Below are positions 50,873 through 60,874 of a stretch of DNA of 64,000 nucleotides, one piece after another. The stretch's first letter is position 1; every line of letters begins with the position of its first letter. This DNA is from Ruminococcus sp. FC2018 (GTDB taxonomy: Bacteria; Bacillota; Clostridia; Oscillospirales; Ruminococcaceae): NCBI RefSeq assembly GCF_000621805.1, contig NZ_JHXH01000003.1:62001-126000 (forward strand), given 5' to 3'. Below the pieces are notes generated by a model. The model searched no databases. It was not told where the DNA came from and saw only the letters and a program-made list of their open reading frames with translations. The position numbers and the translations under genes are program-made.

Positions 50873-52366
50873 TCACTTATCTCCCTGTTTTTCCTTAGGA
50901 AGGTCCTTATAGAACCTGCACTTGCAGGCACGGGTCTTCATACTGTCCTCAAGGGCGGTCTTTGCCTGCTCGTAGAGCACGTCGTAATCGTCGTTGTCGT
51001 CGGGATATATGGCTGCGCCCACGGCACACATTATAATTCCACGTTCGTTTTCCAGCTCCAGCTTATCAAGCTCTCCCTCCAGCTGACGTGCGTTATCCTT
51101 TATTCTGTCATGGGCTTTGAAAAGGTCAAAATCGGTAAAGTCCGCAAGCACGGCAAACTCGTTTTCACCTGTTTTGCCCACGGTGTTTTTCTTTCCGTAA
51201 AACTCACGCAGCACTCCCGAGACCTTTACCAGAGCTTCATCCACAGCATTTTCTCCGTAGTTTTCATTTATAAGGTCGTAATTCTTAATGCTCACAAGCA
51301 TAAGCACCATGGTGGTTCCGTTTATACATCTGTCTATTTTTTCTACGATCACATTTTCCAGTGCTTCATTCATTATAAGCCCGGTGAGCTTATCAATACT
51401 CTCGGTAGAATAATGTCCACGGTAGATTATATTATCCGGCATTTTTGACGACGAAAGCAGTAAGCCCACAAAGAACACTATCACCACCGCAACACCCAGG
51501 ATACTTGTGCAATATATGAGTATTCTCAGATAGCGGCTGTTTCGTGATGAAAAATCACTTACCGAGATAATGTGCCAGTTGTTTGCACACCTTGCAGAGC
51601 TTGCGGCATACTTCAGACTATCCACTGCCACAGGCTCGCCGTCGCTCCACACTGCTTTCAGATTTTTCACAGCTTCGTCCGTAACGGAGGACCTGTTCAC
51701 GGAGAATATCTCGTTTCCGCCGTCGTCCACCAGTATAAAGCTAAGATGCTTTGCATCATTTTCCGGGAAAACAGATTTCAGGGCATTTGTAAAAATGGAT
51801 CCTGCCAGTATCGTTCCCGAATTAAGCCGGCGCACGAAATACAATCTGTCATAGTCCCCCTTAACTCCTGTGAGCCAAAGCTTCTGCTGATCCTTAAGAT
51901 AGCCGCTGAGCTTGGAATATATATCATTTTCAAAAGAACTGTTGGTAGCGTTTGACACTCTGCCCACAGTATGGTTGTCGTCATACAGCAGGAAAAAGTC
52001 GTTATAATTATCCGTAGTGCTCATATACAGCATAAACTCTTTCAATTCGTTTTCCATACGGATATCATAGTTTCTGCTATTGCCTTTATAGACCGACTCT
52101 TCAAAATTTTTATAACTCTCGCTCTGGATCACTCGGGTGGTGACCTCTTCCATTTTTTCAAGTCTGCTCTGGATCCCGTTGGAAAGCTGGGAGTTCATGG
52201 TATAGACATTCTGGCGGCTTATACTTGTATTCTGGTCAAGCACAAAGTACACCGCCACGATCACAGCTGCCACAAAGGCAAGGATTATGATCGTACCGCT
52301 GATGATGCCCGTGCGCCGTCTTGCAGATGCAACTGCGCTCACCGCTTTAGCCTTATTGCTTTTCAT
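50873..52366 (-). CDS. Membrane sensor with degenerate GGDEF domain
   Basis: A 497-residue protein. One membrane helix (about residues 20-43) and a second (about 285-308) bracket an outer dCache-like sensor domain. The cytoplasmic part begins SIDKLTGLIMNEAL and has the GGDEF fold, but the signature is GENEF (residues 400-404). The first Gly is kept, the second Gly and the Asp are changed. Such domains usually do not make cyclic di-GMP and may bind nucleotides or partners. GGGGAGAGG precedes ATG 52366. The downstream gene encodes a solute-binding lipoprotein. Confidence 0.82.
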   Translation of the reverse strand: MKSNKAKAVSAVASARRRTGIISGTIIILAFVAAVIVAVYFVLDQNTSISRQNVYTMNSQLSNGIQSRLEKMEEVTTRVIQSESYKNFEESVYKGNSRNYDIRMENELKEFMLYMSTTDNYNDFFLLYDDNHTVGRVSNATNSSFENDIYSKLSGYLKDQQKLWLTGVKGDYDRLYFVRRLNSGTILAGSIFTNALKSVFPENDAKHLSFILVDDGGNEIFSVNRSSVTDEAVKNLKAVWSDGEPVAVDSLKYAASSARCANNWHIISVSDFSSRNSRYLRILIYCTSILGVAVVIVFFVGLLLSSSKMPDNIIYRGHYSTESIDKLTGLIMNEALENVIVEKIDRCINGTTMVLMLVSIKNYDLINENYGENAVDEALVKVSGVLREFYGKKNTVGKTGENEFAVLADFTDFDLFKAHDRIKDNARQLEGELDKLELENERGIIMCAVGAAIYPDDNDDYDVLYEQAKTALEDSMKTRACKCRFYKDLPKEKQGDK

Positions 52367-52411
52367 CACACCTCTCCCCTTTACGCAGATATAGCCCTTC
52401 TCCGATTTGTT

Positions 52412-53602
52412 CTATCCTTTGAATCTGACTTTTACCGAACATATTTCCGCACGGGTGCCCACACGCATATACGGTCCGTAAACACCCATGCCAGATGTTA
52501 CCACGCTTGTCATATCCCCCTTTTGGAGCACGCCGCATGGATTTTCCCATATATTTCTCACTATGACCGTCAGAGGGAACAGCTGTCCGTCGTGGGTATG
52601 TCCGCTGAAATCTATGTCCGCTCCTGCGTCCGCAGTTTCCTGAAGCTCGTCCGGCTCATGGGCAATAACAAATACAGGCTTTGTTTTATCAAGATCCTTT
52701 GTCAGCTCTGCAATAGATGCTCTGCTTCCGTCATCGGTGCCTGGCTTATCTCTGTCCCGTCTGCCCACAAGATAAAACTTGTTGTCCACAAGCACGTGAT
52801 CGTCATAAAGCACTTTTATTCCGCAGTCCTCAACAAAGTCCTGCATCTGACGGGACAATGCTGGTGACTCCCCCCAGGAGAAGGTAAAGCCCATAAGTAT
52901 CTTTTCTTCGATGTCATGGTTTCCCATTGTGGCATAAACGCCGTACTTGCTTTTTATTCTGTGAAACTGCTCCTTGATCCCCTCCGGGTCGTCAAGGCTG
53001 TCATAGCTGTTGTCAAAGATGTCCCCTGCAATAACCACAAGGTCCGGATCCTGTTCATTTATTTTGTCCACCATCACCTTCATCTGGTTCACGCCAATGG
53101 AGTAGCCAAGGTGAAGATCTGCCGCAAGGACTACGTTCATATCGCTTATGCCCTCACAGCTTTTATTTACGTTCACCTCATACTTGGTCGTTCTGATATT
53201 TCTTGCGTTTACGCCTCCGAAAATGCACACAAGCACGGTAAGGATCGTAAGCAAAGACCCTACGGTTATCTTTCCGCCTCTGGAAAAGAGCCTGGTATTT
53301 TTCAGCTTTGTGTGCTTTGCGATAAGATGCAGCACCTCAAACAGTCCCACAGCGATAACGCTGTACAGCAGCACGCCCATCCAGTATGTGGATATTCTTC
53401 TCACCACAATGGCAAAAAGGTTCCTTGGCAGCACAAATGCCAGCAGGGGCGAAAGTACCAATGCTATATAGACCACCGTAAAGGGTATCTTAAATCTTTT
53501 CCATGCCAGCCTGTGGTTACAGTTTTTCAGCCAGTGGAAAAATCTCACGAGCAAATATATAGTAACCGCCAGATATGGCGGCAGCAAAAACAAAAATATC
53601 AT
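52412..53602 (-). CDS. Membrane-anchored metallophosphoesterase
   Basis: A 396-residue protein with four N-terminal membrane helices (to about residue 130), then a calcineurin-like domain. All metal-binding motifs are present: AADLHLG, AGDIFDN, MGNHDIE, IAHEPDE and SGHTHDGQLFP. Its layout is the same as the protein at 29971-31122, though the sequences are clearly different in the membrane part, so the two are paralogues of the YkuE-like branch. It lies 46 bases upstream of the GGDEF-like gene on the same strand. Confidence 0.85.
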   Translation of the reverse strand: MIFLFLLPPYLAVTIYLLVRFFHWLKNCNHRLAWKRFKIPFTVVYIALVLSPLLAFVLPRNLFAIVVRRISTYWMGVLLYSVIAVGLFEVLHLIAKHTKLKNTRLFSRGGKITVGSLLTILTVLVCIFGGVNARNIRTTKYEVNVNKSCEGISDMNVVLAADLHLGYSIGVNQMKVMVDKINEQDPDLVVIAGDIFDNSYDSLDDPEGIKEQFHRIKSKYGVYATMGNHDIEEKILMGFTFSWGESPALSRQMQDFVEDCGIKVLYDDHVLVDNKFYLVGRRDRDKPGTDDGSRASIAELTKDLDKTKPVFVIAHEPDELQETADAGADIDFSGHTHDGQLFPLTVIVRNIWENPCGVLQKGDMTSVVTSGMGVYGPYMRVGTRAEICSVKVRFKG

Positions 53603-53701
53603 TTAAAAAATCCTCCAAACACCAACATTATACAATATTCCCCTGAAAAAATCAACCACTATTATTTTAATATTGCCGCCGGTGCTGCAAAAGAGGATAA
53701 C

Positions 53702-53736
53702 AAAAAAGGAAGCCTCAGAAATTGAGACTTCCCTTT
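53702..53736 (-). terminator. Terminator at the end of the ribosomal protein operon
   Basis: On the minus strand GGGAAGTCTCA and TGAGGCTTCC pair and are followed by TTTTTTG, 17 bases past the rplQ stop codon. Confidence 0.8.
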
Positions 53737-53752
53737 GATCATTGTATTGATA

Positions 53753-54094
53753 TTAAACCAACTTAATAATAGCCATTTCAGCAGCGTCGCCACGGCGGGG
53801 ACCGATCTTGATGATCTGTGTATAACCACCGTTGCGTCCTTCGTAAGAAGGTGCGATCTCGTCAAAAAGCTTCTTTGCAACGCCTTCCTTGGTTACATAA
53901 GAAAATACCTGACGCTTTGAATGAAGATCGCCTGCTTTGCCGAGGGTTATCATTTTCTCGGTCATTGCAGCTACTTCTTTAGCTCTTGTTACAGTTGTTT
54001 CAATCTTACCGTTTTCGAGAAGAAATGTGACCATTGCTCTGAGCATTGCCCTTCTCTGGTCAGTAGTCCTTCCCAGTTTTCTTGTGCCTGGCAT
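53753..54094 (-). CDS. rplQ: 50S ribosomal protein L17
   Basis: A 113-residue protein with the L17 signature [20 protein letters not shown] near the start and the C-terminal [15 protein letters not shown]. It assembles near the peptide exit tunnel. AAGGAG precedes the ATG. It is the last gene of the spc-alpha cluster, 18 bases after rpoA. Confidence 0.98.
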   Translation of the reverse strand: MPGTRKLGRTTDQRRAMLRAMVTFLLENGKIETTVTRAKEVAAMTEKMITLGKAGDLHSKRQVFSYVTKEGVAKKLFDEIAPSYEGRNGGYTQIIKIGPRRGDAAEMAIIKLV

Positions 54095-54112
54095 AGATTT
54101 TCACTCCTTACA

Positions 54113-55072
54113 TTAATTATCGTCTTCCGAACTGAGTTCATACCCCAAAGAATGAAGCTTAGCCTTAACTTCCTCAAAAGATTTCTTTCCAAGGTTTCTG
54201 ACCTTCATCATTTCTTCTTCGGACTTTTCGATCAAATCGTTGACCGTGTTTATTCCTGCACGCTTGAGACAGTTGAAAGAACGCACAGATAAGTCAAGTT
54301 CCTCAATGGTCATCTCAAGAACTTTTTCCTTGCTCTTATCATCTTTTTCTGCCATGATCTCAACTACGTTGACTTCCTCTGACAGATCCACGAATGGATT
54401 TAGATGCTCGTTGAGGAGTTTGGCTGCCATTGATACAGCTTCCTTTGCAGATATGGTACCGTCGGTCCATACCTCAAGGGTGAGCTTATCATAATCGGTG
54501 ATCTGTCCTACACGGGTATTGTCCACAGTATAGTTCACCTTTAATACCGGCGAATAGATGCTGTCCACAGCGATAACACCGATGGGGGCATTTGTCATAA
54601 GGCTCTTGTTCTTTTCAGCGGAAACGTATCCACGACCCCTGTCGATCGTTATTTCCATAAAGAGCTTTGCACCTGCACCCAGTGTTGCAATATGCATATC
54701 CGGTACCAGTATATCTACCTCGGAATCAGCCTTGATGTCTGCGGCGGTAACTTCACATTCACCCTCTGCTTCGATATAGATGGTCTTTGGTCCTTCACAA
54801 TAAAGTTTTGCGGTCAGTCCCTTGAGGTTGAGAATGATCTCTGTAACATCTTCTCTTACTCCCGGGATAGTTGAAAGCTCGTGGTGTACGTCGTCGATCT
54901 TTACAGATGTAACGGCAACACCCGGCAATGAGGAGAGCAGTACACGTCTCAGACTATTTCCGAGAGTGATACCATAGCCACGCTCCAGCGGCTCTAAAAC
55001 AAACTTGCCATAGGTTCCGTTTGGGCGAAGCTCAGGCGTTTCGATCTTAGGCTTCTCTATTTTTTCAAGCAT
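54113..55072 (-). CDS. rpoA: RNA polymerase alpha subunit
   Basis: A 319-residue subunit. The N-terminal dimerisation domain has [20 protein letters not shown], and the C-terminal domain (about residues 250-319) has the DNA- and activator-binding helix-hairpin-helix [17 protein letters not shown]. It lies between rpsD (124 bases upstream) and rplQ. That 124-base gap shows no terminator that I can identify. Confidence 0.98.
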   Translation of the reverse strand: MLEKIEKPKIETPELRPNGTYGKFVLEPLERGYGITLGNSLRRVLLSSLPGVAVTSVKIDDVHHELSTIPGVREDVTEIILNLKGLTAKLYCEGPKTIYIEAEGECEVTAADIKADSEVDILVPDMHIATLGAGAKLFMEITIDRGRGYVSAEKNKSLMTNAPIGVIAVDSIYSPVLKVNYTVDNTRVGQITDYDKLTLEVWTDGTISAKEAVSMAAKLLNEHLNPFVDLSEEVNVVEIMAEKDDKSKEKVLEMTIEELDLSVRSFNCLKRAGINTVNDLIEKSEEEMMKVRNLGKKSFEEVKAKLHSLGYELSSEDDN

Positions 55073-55196
55073 TTAAAACCCTCCCTGTGTTCTAACTGTT
55101 TGTTGTTATTCGGTTGATGTGTTTAGGTTTCGCCATGTCCGGCAAAAACTTATGAGAATATTTCCCACAAGCTTTTGAACCATAGGACTGTGTGTA

Positions 55197-55793
55197 TTAC
55201 TTAGAATACAGCTCGACGATCAGATGCTCCTCGATCTCGTAGTCAAGGTCTTCCTTAACGGGCAGACGGGTCACCTTTGCGGTCTGCTTTTCCTTGTCCA
55301 CATCAAGCCATGTAGGAGTGGTTCTTCCTGCCGTTGCCTCGATGATCTGCTTGAACTTTTCGCTCTTCTTGCTATTTTCCTTCAGGGAGATAACATCGCC
55401 TACTCTTACTCTGTAAGAAGGAATGTCTACTCTCTTGCCGTTAACAAGAAAATGTCCGTGAACTACCAGCTGACGTGCTTCTCTTCTGGTCATAGCCATG
55501 CCCATTCTGAAAGCGATGTTGTCAAGTCTGGACTCAAGAAGTGTGATAAGGTTTGCACCTGCCTGACCTTCCATCTTCTGAGCAAGCTCAAAATAGTGGA
55601 AGAAAGGCTTTTCCAGCATACCATAGATAAACTTCAGCTTCTGCTTCTCCTTGAGCTGGAGTCCGTACTCGGATACTTTTCTTCTCTTGTTAGCGTTAGG
55701 ATCACGCTTGGTTTCCTTAGCAACGCCCATAACCATTGGGCTGATACCAAGAGCCTTACATCTCTTGAGTATTGGTTCTCTATTTACTGCCAT
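55197..55793 (-). CDS. rpsD: 30S ribosomal protein S4
   Basis: A 198-residue S4 with the S4 RNA-binding domain LESRLDNIAFRMGMAMTRREARQLVVHGHFLVNG, cited by its ends at about residues 87-120. It nucleates 30S assembly. Relative to the longest forms it lacks the N-terminal zinc cysteines, starting MAVNREPILKRCKALG. It is followed by rpoA. Confidence 0.97.
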   Translation of the reverse strand: MAVNREPILKRCKALGISPMVMGVAKETKRDPNANKRRKVSEYGLQLKEKQKLKFIYGMLEKPFFHYFELAQKMEGQAGANLITLLESRLDNIAFRMGMAMTRREARQLVVHGHFLVNGKRVDIPSYRVRVGDVISLKENSKKSEKFKQIIEATAGRTTPTWLDVDKEKQTAKVTRLPVKEDLDYEIEEHLIVELYSK

Positions 55794-55879
55794 AGTAAAT
55801 TCCTCCGTTTTTAATGATGTATCAGATCTTAGCTTAAATGCTTATCTGACTTTGAGTAAACTGATAACTCAAACTGTGA

Positions 55880-56281
55880 TTATACTCTTCTTCTCTTAGG
55901 CGGGCGGCATCCGTTATGAGGAATTGGGGTAACGTCCTTGATAAGTCTTACCTCAAGGTCCTCGGACTGGAGTGCTCTGATAGCAGCTTCACGTCCTGCA
56001 CCCGGTCCCTTTACATAAACCTCAACTATCTTCAGACCATGCTCCTTAGCAGCTCTTGCAGCTGTCTCGGCAGCTGTCTGTGCAGCGAATGGAGTAGACT
56101 TCTTTGAGCCTCTGAATCCAAGTCCGCCTGCAGATGCCCATGAGATAGCGTTGCCCTGCATATCGGTAATGGTTACGATAGTGTTGTTGAAAGTAGACTG
56201 GATATGAACCTGTCCCTGTTCGATATTTTTTCTTTCACGGCGGCGACGGATAGTCGTTACCTTCTTTTTAGGTTGAGCCAT
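55880..56281 (-). CDS. rpsK: 30S ribosomal protein S11
   Basis: A 133-residue protein. [20 protein letters not shown] and the C-terminal [18 protein letters not shown] are diagnostic. It binds the 16S platform near the mRNA exit. It lies 15 bases after rpsM. Confidence 0.98.
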   Translation of the reverse strand: MAQPKKKVTTIRRRRERKNIEQGQVHIQSTFNNTIVTITDMQGNAISWASAGGLGFRGSKKSTPFAAQTAAETAARAAKEHGLKIVEVYVKGPGAGREAAIRALQSEDLEVRLIKDVTPIPHNGCRPPKRRRV

Positions 56282-56296
56282 TGTTCACACCCTCCC

Positions 56297-56665
56297 TTAC
56301 TTCTTCTTGTTAGCGATGGTCTTAACAGGACCCTTACGAGTTCTTGCGTTTGTCTTGGTTCTCTGTCCACGTACAGGAAGTCCTCTGCGGTGACGGATAC
56401 CACGATAGCAGCCGATCTCTGTAAGTCTCTTGATGTTAAGAGCCACATTTCTTCTGAGGTCACCCTCAACTGTCAAATTATGATCAATATATTCACGAAG
56501 CTTTGCTACATCGTCCTCGTTCATATCCTTGACACGAGTGTCCGGATCAACGCCTGTTTCTTTGACGATCTTTGTAGCAGTCTTCTGACCGATGCCGTAG
56601 ATATAAGTAAGAGCTACCTCTATTCTTTTATCTCTTGGCAGGTCGATACCAGCAATACGAGCCAT
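56297..56665 (-). CDS. rpsM: 30S ribosomal protein S13
   Basis: A 122-residue protein with [20 protein letters not shown] at the start and [20 protein letters not shown] near the end. It forms bridges to the 50S subunit and contacts the P-site tRNA. It follows rpmJ and precedes rpsK. Confidence 0.98.
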   Translation of the reverse strand: MARIAGIDLPRDKRIEVALTYIYGIGQKTATKIVKETGVDPDTRVKDMNEDDVAKLREYIDHNLTVEGDLRRNVALNIKRLTEIGCYRGIRHRRGLPVRGQRTKTNARTRKGPVKTIANKKK

Positions 56666-56694
56666 TGTTTAGCTGCACCTCCATTATTGGTTTG

Positions 56695-56808
56695 TTAGCC
56701 CTGTCTTTGTTTATGCTTTGGGTTCTGGCAGATCACCATGATCTTGCCCTTTCTCTTGATAACCTTGCACTTCTCGCAAATAGGCTTAACTGAAGGTCTT
56801 ACTTTCAT
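56695..56808 (-). CDS. rpmJ: 50S ribosomal protein L36
   Basis: A 37-residue protein, [16 protein letters not shown] at the start and NPKHKQRQG at the end. Three Cys and one His (CEKC, C27, H32) form the zinc site of the C+ type of L36. GGAGGTATTTC lies before the ATG. It lies between infA and rpsM, the usual position. Confidence 0.97.
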   Translation of the reverse strand: MKVRPSVKPICEKCKVIKRKGKIMVICQNPKHKQRQG

Positions 56809-56860
56809 TGAAATACCTCCTCTTGATTCATCTGCATCATTCTGACCTTGGGGATATTGA

Positions 56861-57079
56861 TCACTTGGATCTCCAGGTGATCCTGCCCTTTGTCAGATCA
56901 TACGGTGACATTTCGACCGTTACCTTATCCCCAGGAACGATCCTAATGTAGTTCATACGAAGCTTGCCGGAAATGTGGGCAAGGATCTTATGACCGTTAG
57001 AAAGCTCTACCTGGAATGTTGCATTCGGCAGTGCCTCCACAACTGTGCCTTCAAGCTCGATAACATCTTCCTTTGACAT
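56861..57079 (-). CDS. infA: Translation initiation factor IF-1
   Basis: A 72-residue S1-type OB-fold protein. It begins [20 protein letters not shown] and ends in KGRITWRSK, with [19 protein letters not shown] in between. It occupies the 30S A site during initiation. GGAGG precedes the ATG. Confidence 0.98.
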   Translation of the reverse strand: MSKEDVIELEGTVVEALPNATFQVELSNGHKILAHISGKLRMNYIRIVPGDKVTVEMSPYDLTKGRITWRSK

Positions 57080-57095
57080 TAAAATACCTCCTCGT

Positions 57096-57362
57096 TCAAA
57101 GGTTTTCGGTCTGCTGAAAGTCAGACTGGGTCATGTACTGACTTATCAGTTTTCTTAACTTTTTATTTGTCAGCTCTTCGGTGCTGATCGTTACGTGCAT
57201 AGGTGAAATGTGTTTTCGATTTTTCCGCTTTGGCTTTTCAAGCTTCCTTGTTCTGCCGTCGCTTATATAAACGAAACCGTCGTGAACTCCCACTGCAACG
57301 AAAAGGAAGCCTTTATCACGACCTGCGCACGCTCTTACCAAAGAGCCTTTAACGATCTCCAC
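57096..57362 (-). CDS. KOW-domain RNA-binding protein, L14e/L6e-like
   Basis: An 88-residue basic protein. The N-terminal [23 protein letters not shown] is a KOW motif like that of eukaryotic L14e/L27e, and the middle carries [14 protein letters not shown]. The GTG start has AAGGG 9 bases upstream. Clostridia often carry such a gene between map and infA, which fits here. Its role is probably in ribosome assembly or as a non-essential ribosome-associated protein, but this is not proven. Confidence 0.8.
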   Translation of the reverse strand: MEIVKGSLVRACAGRDKGFLFVAVGVHDGFVYISDGRTRKLEKPKRKNRKHISPMHVTISTEELTNKKLRKLISQYMTQSDFQQTENL

Positions 57363-57377
57363 GATGCCTTACCCTTC

Positions 57378-58124
57378 TCACGGTCTGGTCAGAATGACCG
57401 CACCGTCCTGAGTAACAGCGATCGTATGCTCAAAATGAGCTGAGAGCTTGCCGTCTGCGGTTTTGATTGTCCAGCCGTCGTCCAGCTGATACACCTTTGC
57501 AGTCCCCTGGTTTATCATAGGCTCGATGGCGATGACCATACCTGCCACAAGTCTGATACCGTGTCCTGCTCTGCCGTAGTTAGGGACCTCCGGATCCTCA
57601 TGAAGAACCTTTCCTACCCCATGTCCGACAAATTCTCTCACAACGGAGTAACCGTTATCCTCGTTGTACTTTGCGATAGCCGCACCGAGATCTCCCAGCC
57701 TTACGCCGGGCTTTACCATATCTATTGCAAGATACAGACTTTCCTCGGTTGACTTCATAAGTGCCTTAGCCTCATCGGAGACCTCTCCGCAGGCAAAGGT
57801 CTTGCAGGAATCCCCGTGGTAGCCGTCGATATAGGCTCCCACATCCACCGAAACGATATCTCCCTCAAGGATCTTTCTCGGTCCGGGTATCCCGTGTATC
57901 ACCTCATCGTTTATGGAGATACAAGCAGAGCCTGTAAATCCGCCATAGCCAAGAAAGCTTGGCTTTGCACCGTGGGAGGTGATATATCTGTGGACGACCT
58001 TGTCAAGCTCCAGGGTAGTCATACCCGGTCTTAACGCTTCGCCCGCAGCGAGGATAGCGCCGGCGGTGATCTGTCCCGCCTTACGCATCTTCTCTATTTC
58101 TTTATTGGATTTGACACATATCAT
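57378..58124 (-). CDS. map: Type I methionine aminopeptidase
   Basis: A 248-residue enzyme removing the N-terminal Met. The metal ligands are in SVDVGAYIDGYHGDSCKTF (landmark, Asp pair), FVGHGVGKVLHE (His), MVIAIEPMINQG (Glu) and SAHFEHTIAVT (Glu). It lies between adk and the KOW gene in the spc operon, as is usual in Firmicutes. Confidence 0.98.
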   Translation of the reverse strand: MICVKSNKEIEKMRKAGQITAGAILAAGEALRPGMTTLELDKVVHRYITSHGAKPSFLGYGGFTGSACISINDEVIHGIPGPRKILEGDIVSVDVGAYIDGYHGDSCKTFACGEVSDEAKALMKSTEESLYLAIDMVKPGVRLGDLGAAIAKYNEDNGYSVVREFVGHGVGKVLHEDPEVPNYGRAGHGIRLVAGMVIAIEPMINQGTAKVYQLDDGWTIKTADGKLSAHFEHTIAVTQDGAVILTRP

Positions 58125-58158
58125 TATTTATGCCTTTTTGACCTTTCTATGCAGCGCC

Positions 58159-58791
58159 TTAGCCCTTGAGTGCAGCAAGCACCAGGTCGTTGGTCTCTGC
58201 TACGGAATCTGTACCATGAACTGTTACCAGCTTGCCCTGCTTGGAGTAGTAATCTACCAGCGGAGCGGTGGTCTTGTGATATGTTTCAAGTCTGCTGATC
58301 ACTGTTGCCGGCTCGTCATCCTTTCTGATAACAAGCTCTTTTCCGCAAACATCACACACGCCCTCGACCTTTGGAGCCTTGGTAACAACGTGATAGGTTG
58401 CGCCGCAGTCCAGACAAACTCTTCTGCCTGAAAGTCTGCTCTTTATCTTTTCATCCTCAACAGCAAGCTCAATGACCTTATCGATCTGAACGCCCATGTT
58501 ATCCAGAGCCTCAGCCTGAGGAACTGTTCTTGGGAAACCGTCGAGAATAAAACCGTTTTGTGCATCAGGCTCTGCGATCCTGTCCTTGAGAATACCGATA
58601 ACGATATCGTCGGACACCAGCGCACCTGCATCCATTGCAGCCTTTGCTTTAAGACCGTACTCTGTGCCTGCCTTTACAGCTGCACGGAGCATATTACCTG
58701 TGGAGATGGTAGGGATACCAAGCTCCTTGCACATAACCTCTGCCTGAGTGCCTTTTCCGGCACCGGGAGCGCCTAAAAGAATAATGTTCAT
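58159..58791 (-). CDS. adk: Adenylate kinase
   Basis: A 210-residue enzyme (2 ADP to ATP and AMP). The P-loop is LLGAPGAGKGTQAE, FILDGFPRTVPQAEAL is the AMP-binding helix, and the LID has a zinc site, CLDCGATYH...CDVCG, typical of Gram-positive enzymes. It lies between secY and map. Confidence 0.98.
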   Translation of the reverse strand: MNIILLGAPGAGKGTQAEVMCKELGIPTISTGNMLRAAVKAGTEYGLKAKAAMDAGALVSDDIVIGILKDRIAEPDAQNGFILDGFPRTVPQAEALDNMGVQIDKVIELAVEDEKIKSRLSGRRVCLDCGATYHVVTKAPKVEGVCDVCGKELVIRKDDEPATVISRLETYHKTTAPLVDYYSKQGKLVTVHGTDSVAETNDLVLAALKG

Positions 58792-58923
58792 ACTTTAACT
58801 ATATCCCTGTAAACAAGGATATATCCTCCTTTCGTGGTTTTATAGGTTTTGCCCTGTGGCTTGCACAAAGCTTATTTTGAATTATCCATTTTCAAAATCT
58901 ACTGCCTTACAAAAACTCGGGGG

Positions 58924-60219
58924 TTATTCCAGGAAGCCCTTGTGATGACGCATCATCATCTGGGACTCCATTGTACGAACTGTTTCAAGGGCAACTGCCA
59001 CAACGATAAGGATGGAAGTACCGCCCATTGCAATGTTCATCTTTGTGATAGCTGTAAAGATGATAGGGAATATAGCTATTACGCCCAGGAATATAGCGCC
59101 CACCAATGTGATCTTGCCCAGGATCCTCTTGATATAATCGGATGTGGGTTTACCGGGTCTGATTCCGGGGATGCCGCCGTTATTCTGTCTCAGATTGTTA
59201 GCTATCTCAACAGGATTATACTGCATTGAAACATAGAAATAGTTAAATCCGATTATCAGCAGGAAATAAATTATAGCGTACACAGGATGTGTATATCTGA
59301 ACCAGCTCAGGAACTTGTCATAGAACGAGCCCGGGTTTGGTTTGATGAACATTTCCAGTGTTGACGGAAGTGAAACGAACGCCATAGCGAAGATGATAGG
59401 CAGAACGCCGCTCATTGCTATCTTGACAGGAATAAAGGTATTCTGTCCGCCGTACTGTTTCCTTCCCACTACTCTTTTTGCGTACTGGATCGGTATTCTT
59501 CTTTCTGCCTCGTTCATAAAGATGATAAAGGCGATCATCAGAACGAAAACAATGATAATGATCGGAACGAGGATCATATTCTTTGCGTTGCCGGTCTGCA
59601 TCAGCTGTACAAGTCCGATAACTGCTGCCGGACCTCTTGCGATGATACCAGCGAACAACAGCATTGAGATACCGTTTCCGATACCCTTTGCGTTGATCTC
59701 CTCACCAAGCCAGATGGTCATTGAAGCACCTGCTGTGAAGCAAGCGATAATAACTATCTCTGCAAATACCTTTGCGAAGCCGTCTGTATAAACAACTGCG
59801 CCTGCCTTTGAAAGTGTGAGGTAGTATGCCCAACCCTGGAATATAGCGATCAGCAAAGCAAAATACTTTGTGATCTTGTCCAGTTTCTTCCTGCCTTCGG
59901 GACCTTCGTGTGCAAGTCTTTCCAGCGGAGGAAGAGCATAAGTGAGAAGCTGAATAATGATCTGTGCATTGATATACGGTGAAACAGACAGTGCCAGAAG
60001 AGTGGCTTTGGAGAAGTTACCTCCGGACAGAACGTTCAGGTAGCTGAAGAAGTTACCTGTATTCTCGCTCTGTTCAAACCAGCTCTTGAGTGCTGCTGAA
60101 TCAAGGAACGGAACGGGGACCGTACCGCCCACTCTGTATATGACGATGATGAAGAATGTAAATATGAGTTTTTTCCTTAAGTCCGGTATTTTCCAGGCAT
60201 TACGAAATGTCTCTATCAC
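58924..60219 (-). CDS. secY: Preprotein translocase subunit SecY
   Basis: A 431-residue channel protein with ten membrane helices. RKKLIFTFFIIVIYRVGGTVPVP at the start (landmark), ALSVSPYINAQIIIQLL and the ATPase-contact loop RIPIQYAKRVVGRKQYGGQ are conserved. Translation starts at GTG with GAGGTG about 10 bases upstream. It begins two bases after the rplO stop codon, so the two are coupled. The unlabelled 132 bases between secY and adk hold no gene. Confidence 0.98.
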   Translation of the reverse strand: MIETFRNAWKIPDLRKKLIFTFFIIVIYRVGGTVPVPFLDSAALKSWFEQSENTGNFFSYLNVLSGGNFSKATLLALSVSPYINAQIIIQLLTYALPPLERLAHEGPEGRKKLDKITKYFALLIAIFQGWAYYLTLSKAGAVVYTDGFAKVFAEIVIIACFTAGASMTIWLGEEINAKGIGNGISMLLFAGIIARGPAAVIGLVQLMQTGNAKNMILVPIIIIVFVLMIAFIIFMNEAERRIPIQYAKRVVGRKQYGGQNTFIPVKIAMSGVLPIIFAMAFVSLPSTLEMFIKPNPGSFYDKFLSWFRYTHPVYAIIYFLLIIGFNYFYVSMQYNPVEIANNLRQNNGGIPGIRPGKPTSDYIKRILGKITLVGAIFLGVIAIFPIIFTAITKMNIAMGGTSILIVVAVALETVRTMESQMMMRHHKGFLE

Positions 60220-60221
60220 AA

Positions 60222-60662
60222 TTACATCACCTCAGCCTTCCCGCCTGCCTTTTCGATTTTTTCCTTGGCAGCTGCCGAGAACTTGGCAGCCTTTACGGTA
60301 AGGTTCTTAGTAAGCTCGCCGTTTCCAAGCACCTTGATGCCGTCAAGCTCCTTATTAACAAGTCCGCTTGCCTTGAGCAGCTCTGCGTCAACGGTGATAC
60401 CGTCGTTGAACATTTCAAGATCCGAAACATTGATAACTGCGTACTTTGTTGCAAATATATTGTTGAATCCACGCTTAGGGATCCTTCGAGCCAGTGCTGT
60501 CTGACCGCCTTCAAAGCCCGGTCTGATCGAGCCGCCGGAACGTGCCTTCTGTCCCTTGTGACCCTTGCCGGCTGTCTTTCCGTTTCCGGAACCGTGACCT
60601 CTGCCCTTACGCTTGCTCTCTACGTTTGAGCCGGGCATAGGTGATAATTCGTGCAGTTTCAT
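60222..60662 (-). CDS. rplO: 50S ribosomal protein L15
   Basis: A 146-residue protein. The glycine-rich, basic N-terminus ([22 protein letters not shown], landmark) and [18 protein letters not shown] are diagnostic. It contacts 23S rRNA domain II. It lies between rpmD and secY. Confidence 0.98.
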   Translation of the reverse strand: MKLHELSPMPGSNVESKRKGRGHGSGNGKTAGKGHKGQKARSGGSIRPGFEGGQTALARRIPKRGFNNIFATKYAVINVSDLEMFNDGITVDAELLKASGLVNKELDGIKVLGNGELTKNLTVKAAKFSAAAKEKIEKAGGKAEVM

Positions 60663-60681
60663 TTGTATTGCACCTCCTTGC

Positions 60682-60861
60682 TTAAGCTTGGGTTACTTTT
60701 ATAAGGTGAGATACGACCTTGATCTTACCCTGTGTCTGTGGGTTATCAGGCTGATCTGTTGTGTCACCGATTTTTCTCAGACCAAGAGAATTTGCAGTGG
60801 CGATCTGCTTTGCGCTTCTACCGTTCAAGCTCTTGACCAGTTCGATTTTCAGGTTTGCCAT
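60682..60861 (-). CDS. rpmD: 50S ribosomal protein L30
   Basis: A 59-residue protein starting [20 protein letters not shown], with [10 protein letters not shown] and KVVSHLIKV in the second half, as in other bacterial L30 proteins. AGGAGGA precedes the ATG. It fills the gap between rpsE and rplO. Confidence 0.97.
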   Translation of the reverse strand: MANLKIELVKSLNGRSAKQIATANSLGLRKIGDTTDQPDNPQTQGKIKVVSHLIKVTQA

Positions 60862-60874
60862 CTGTTATTCCTCC

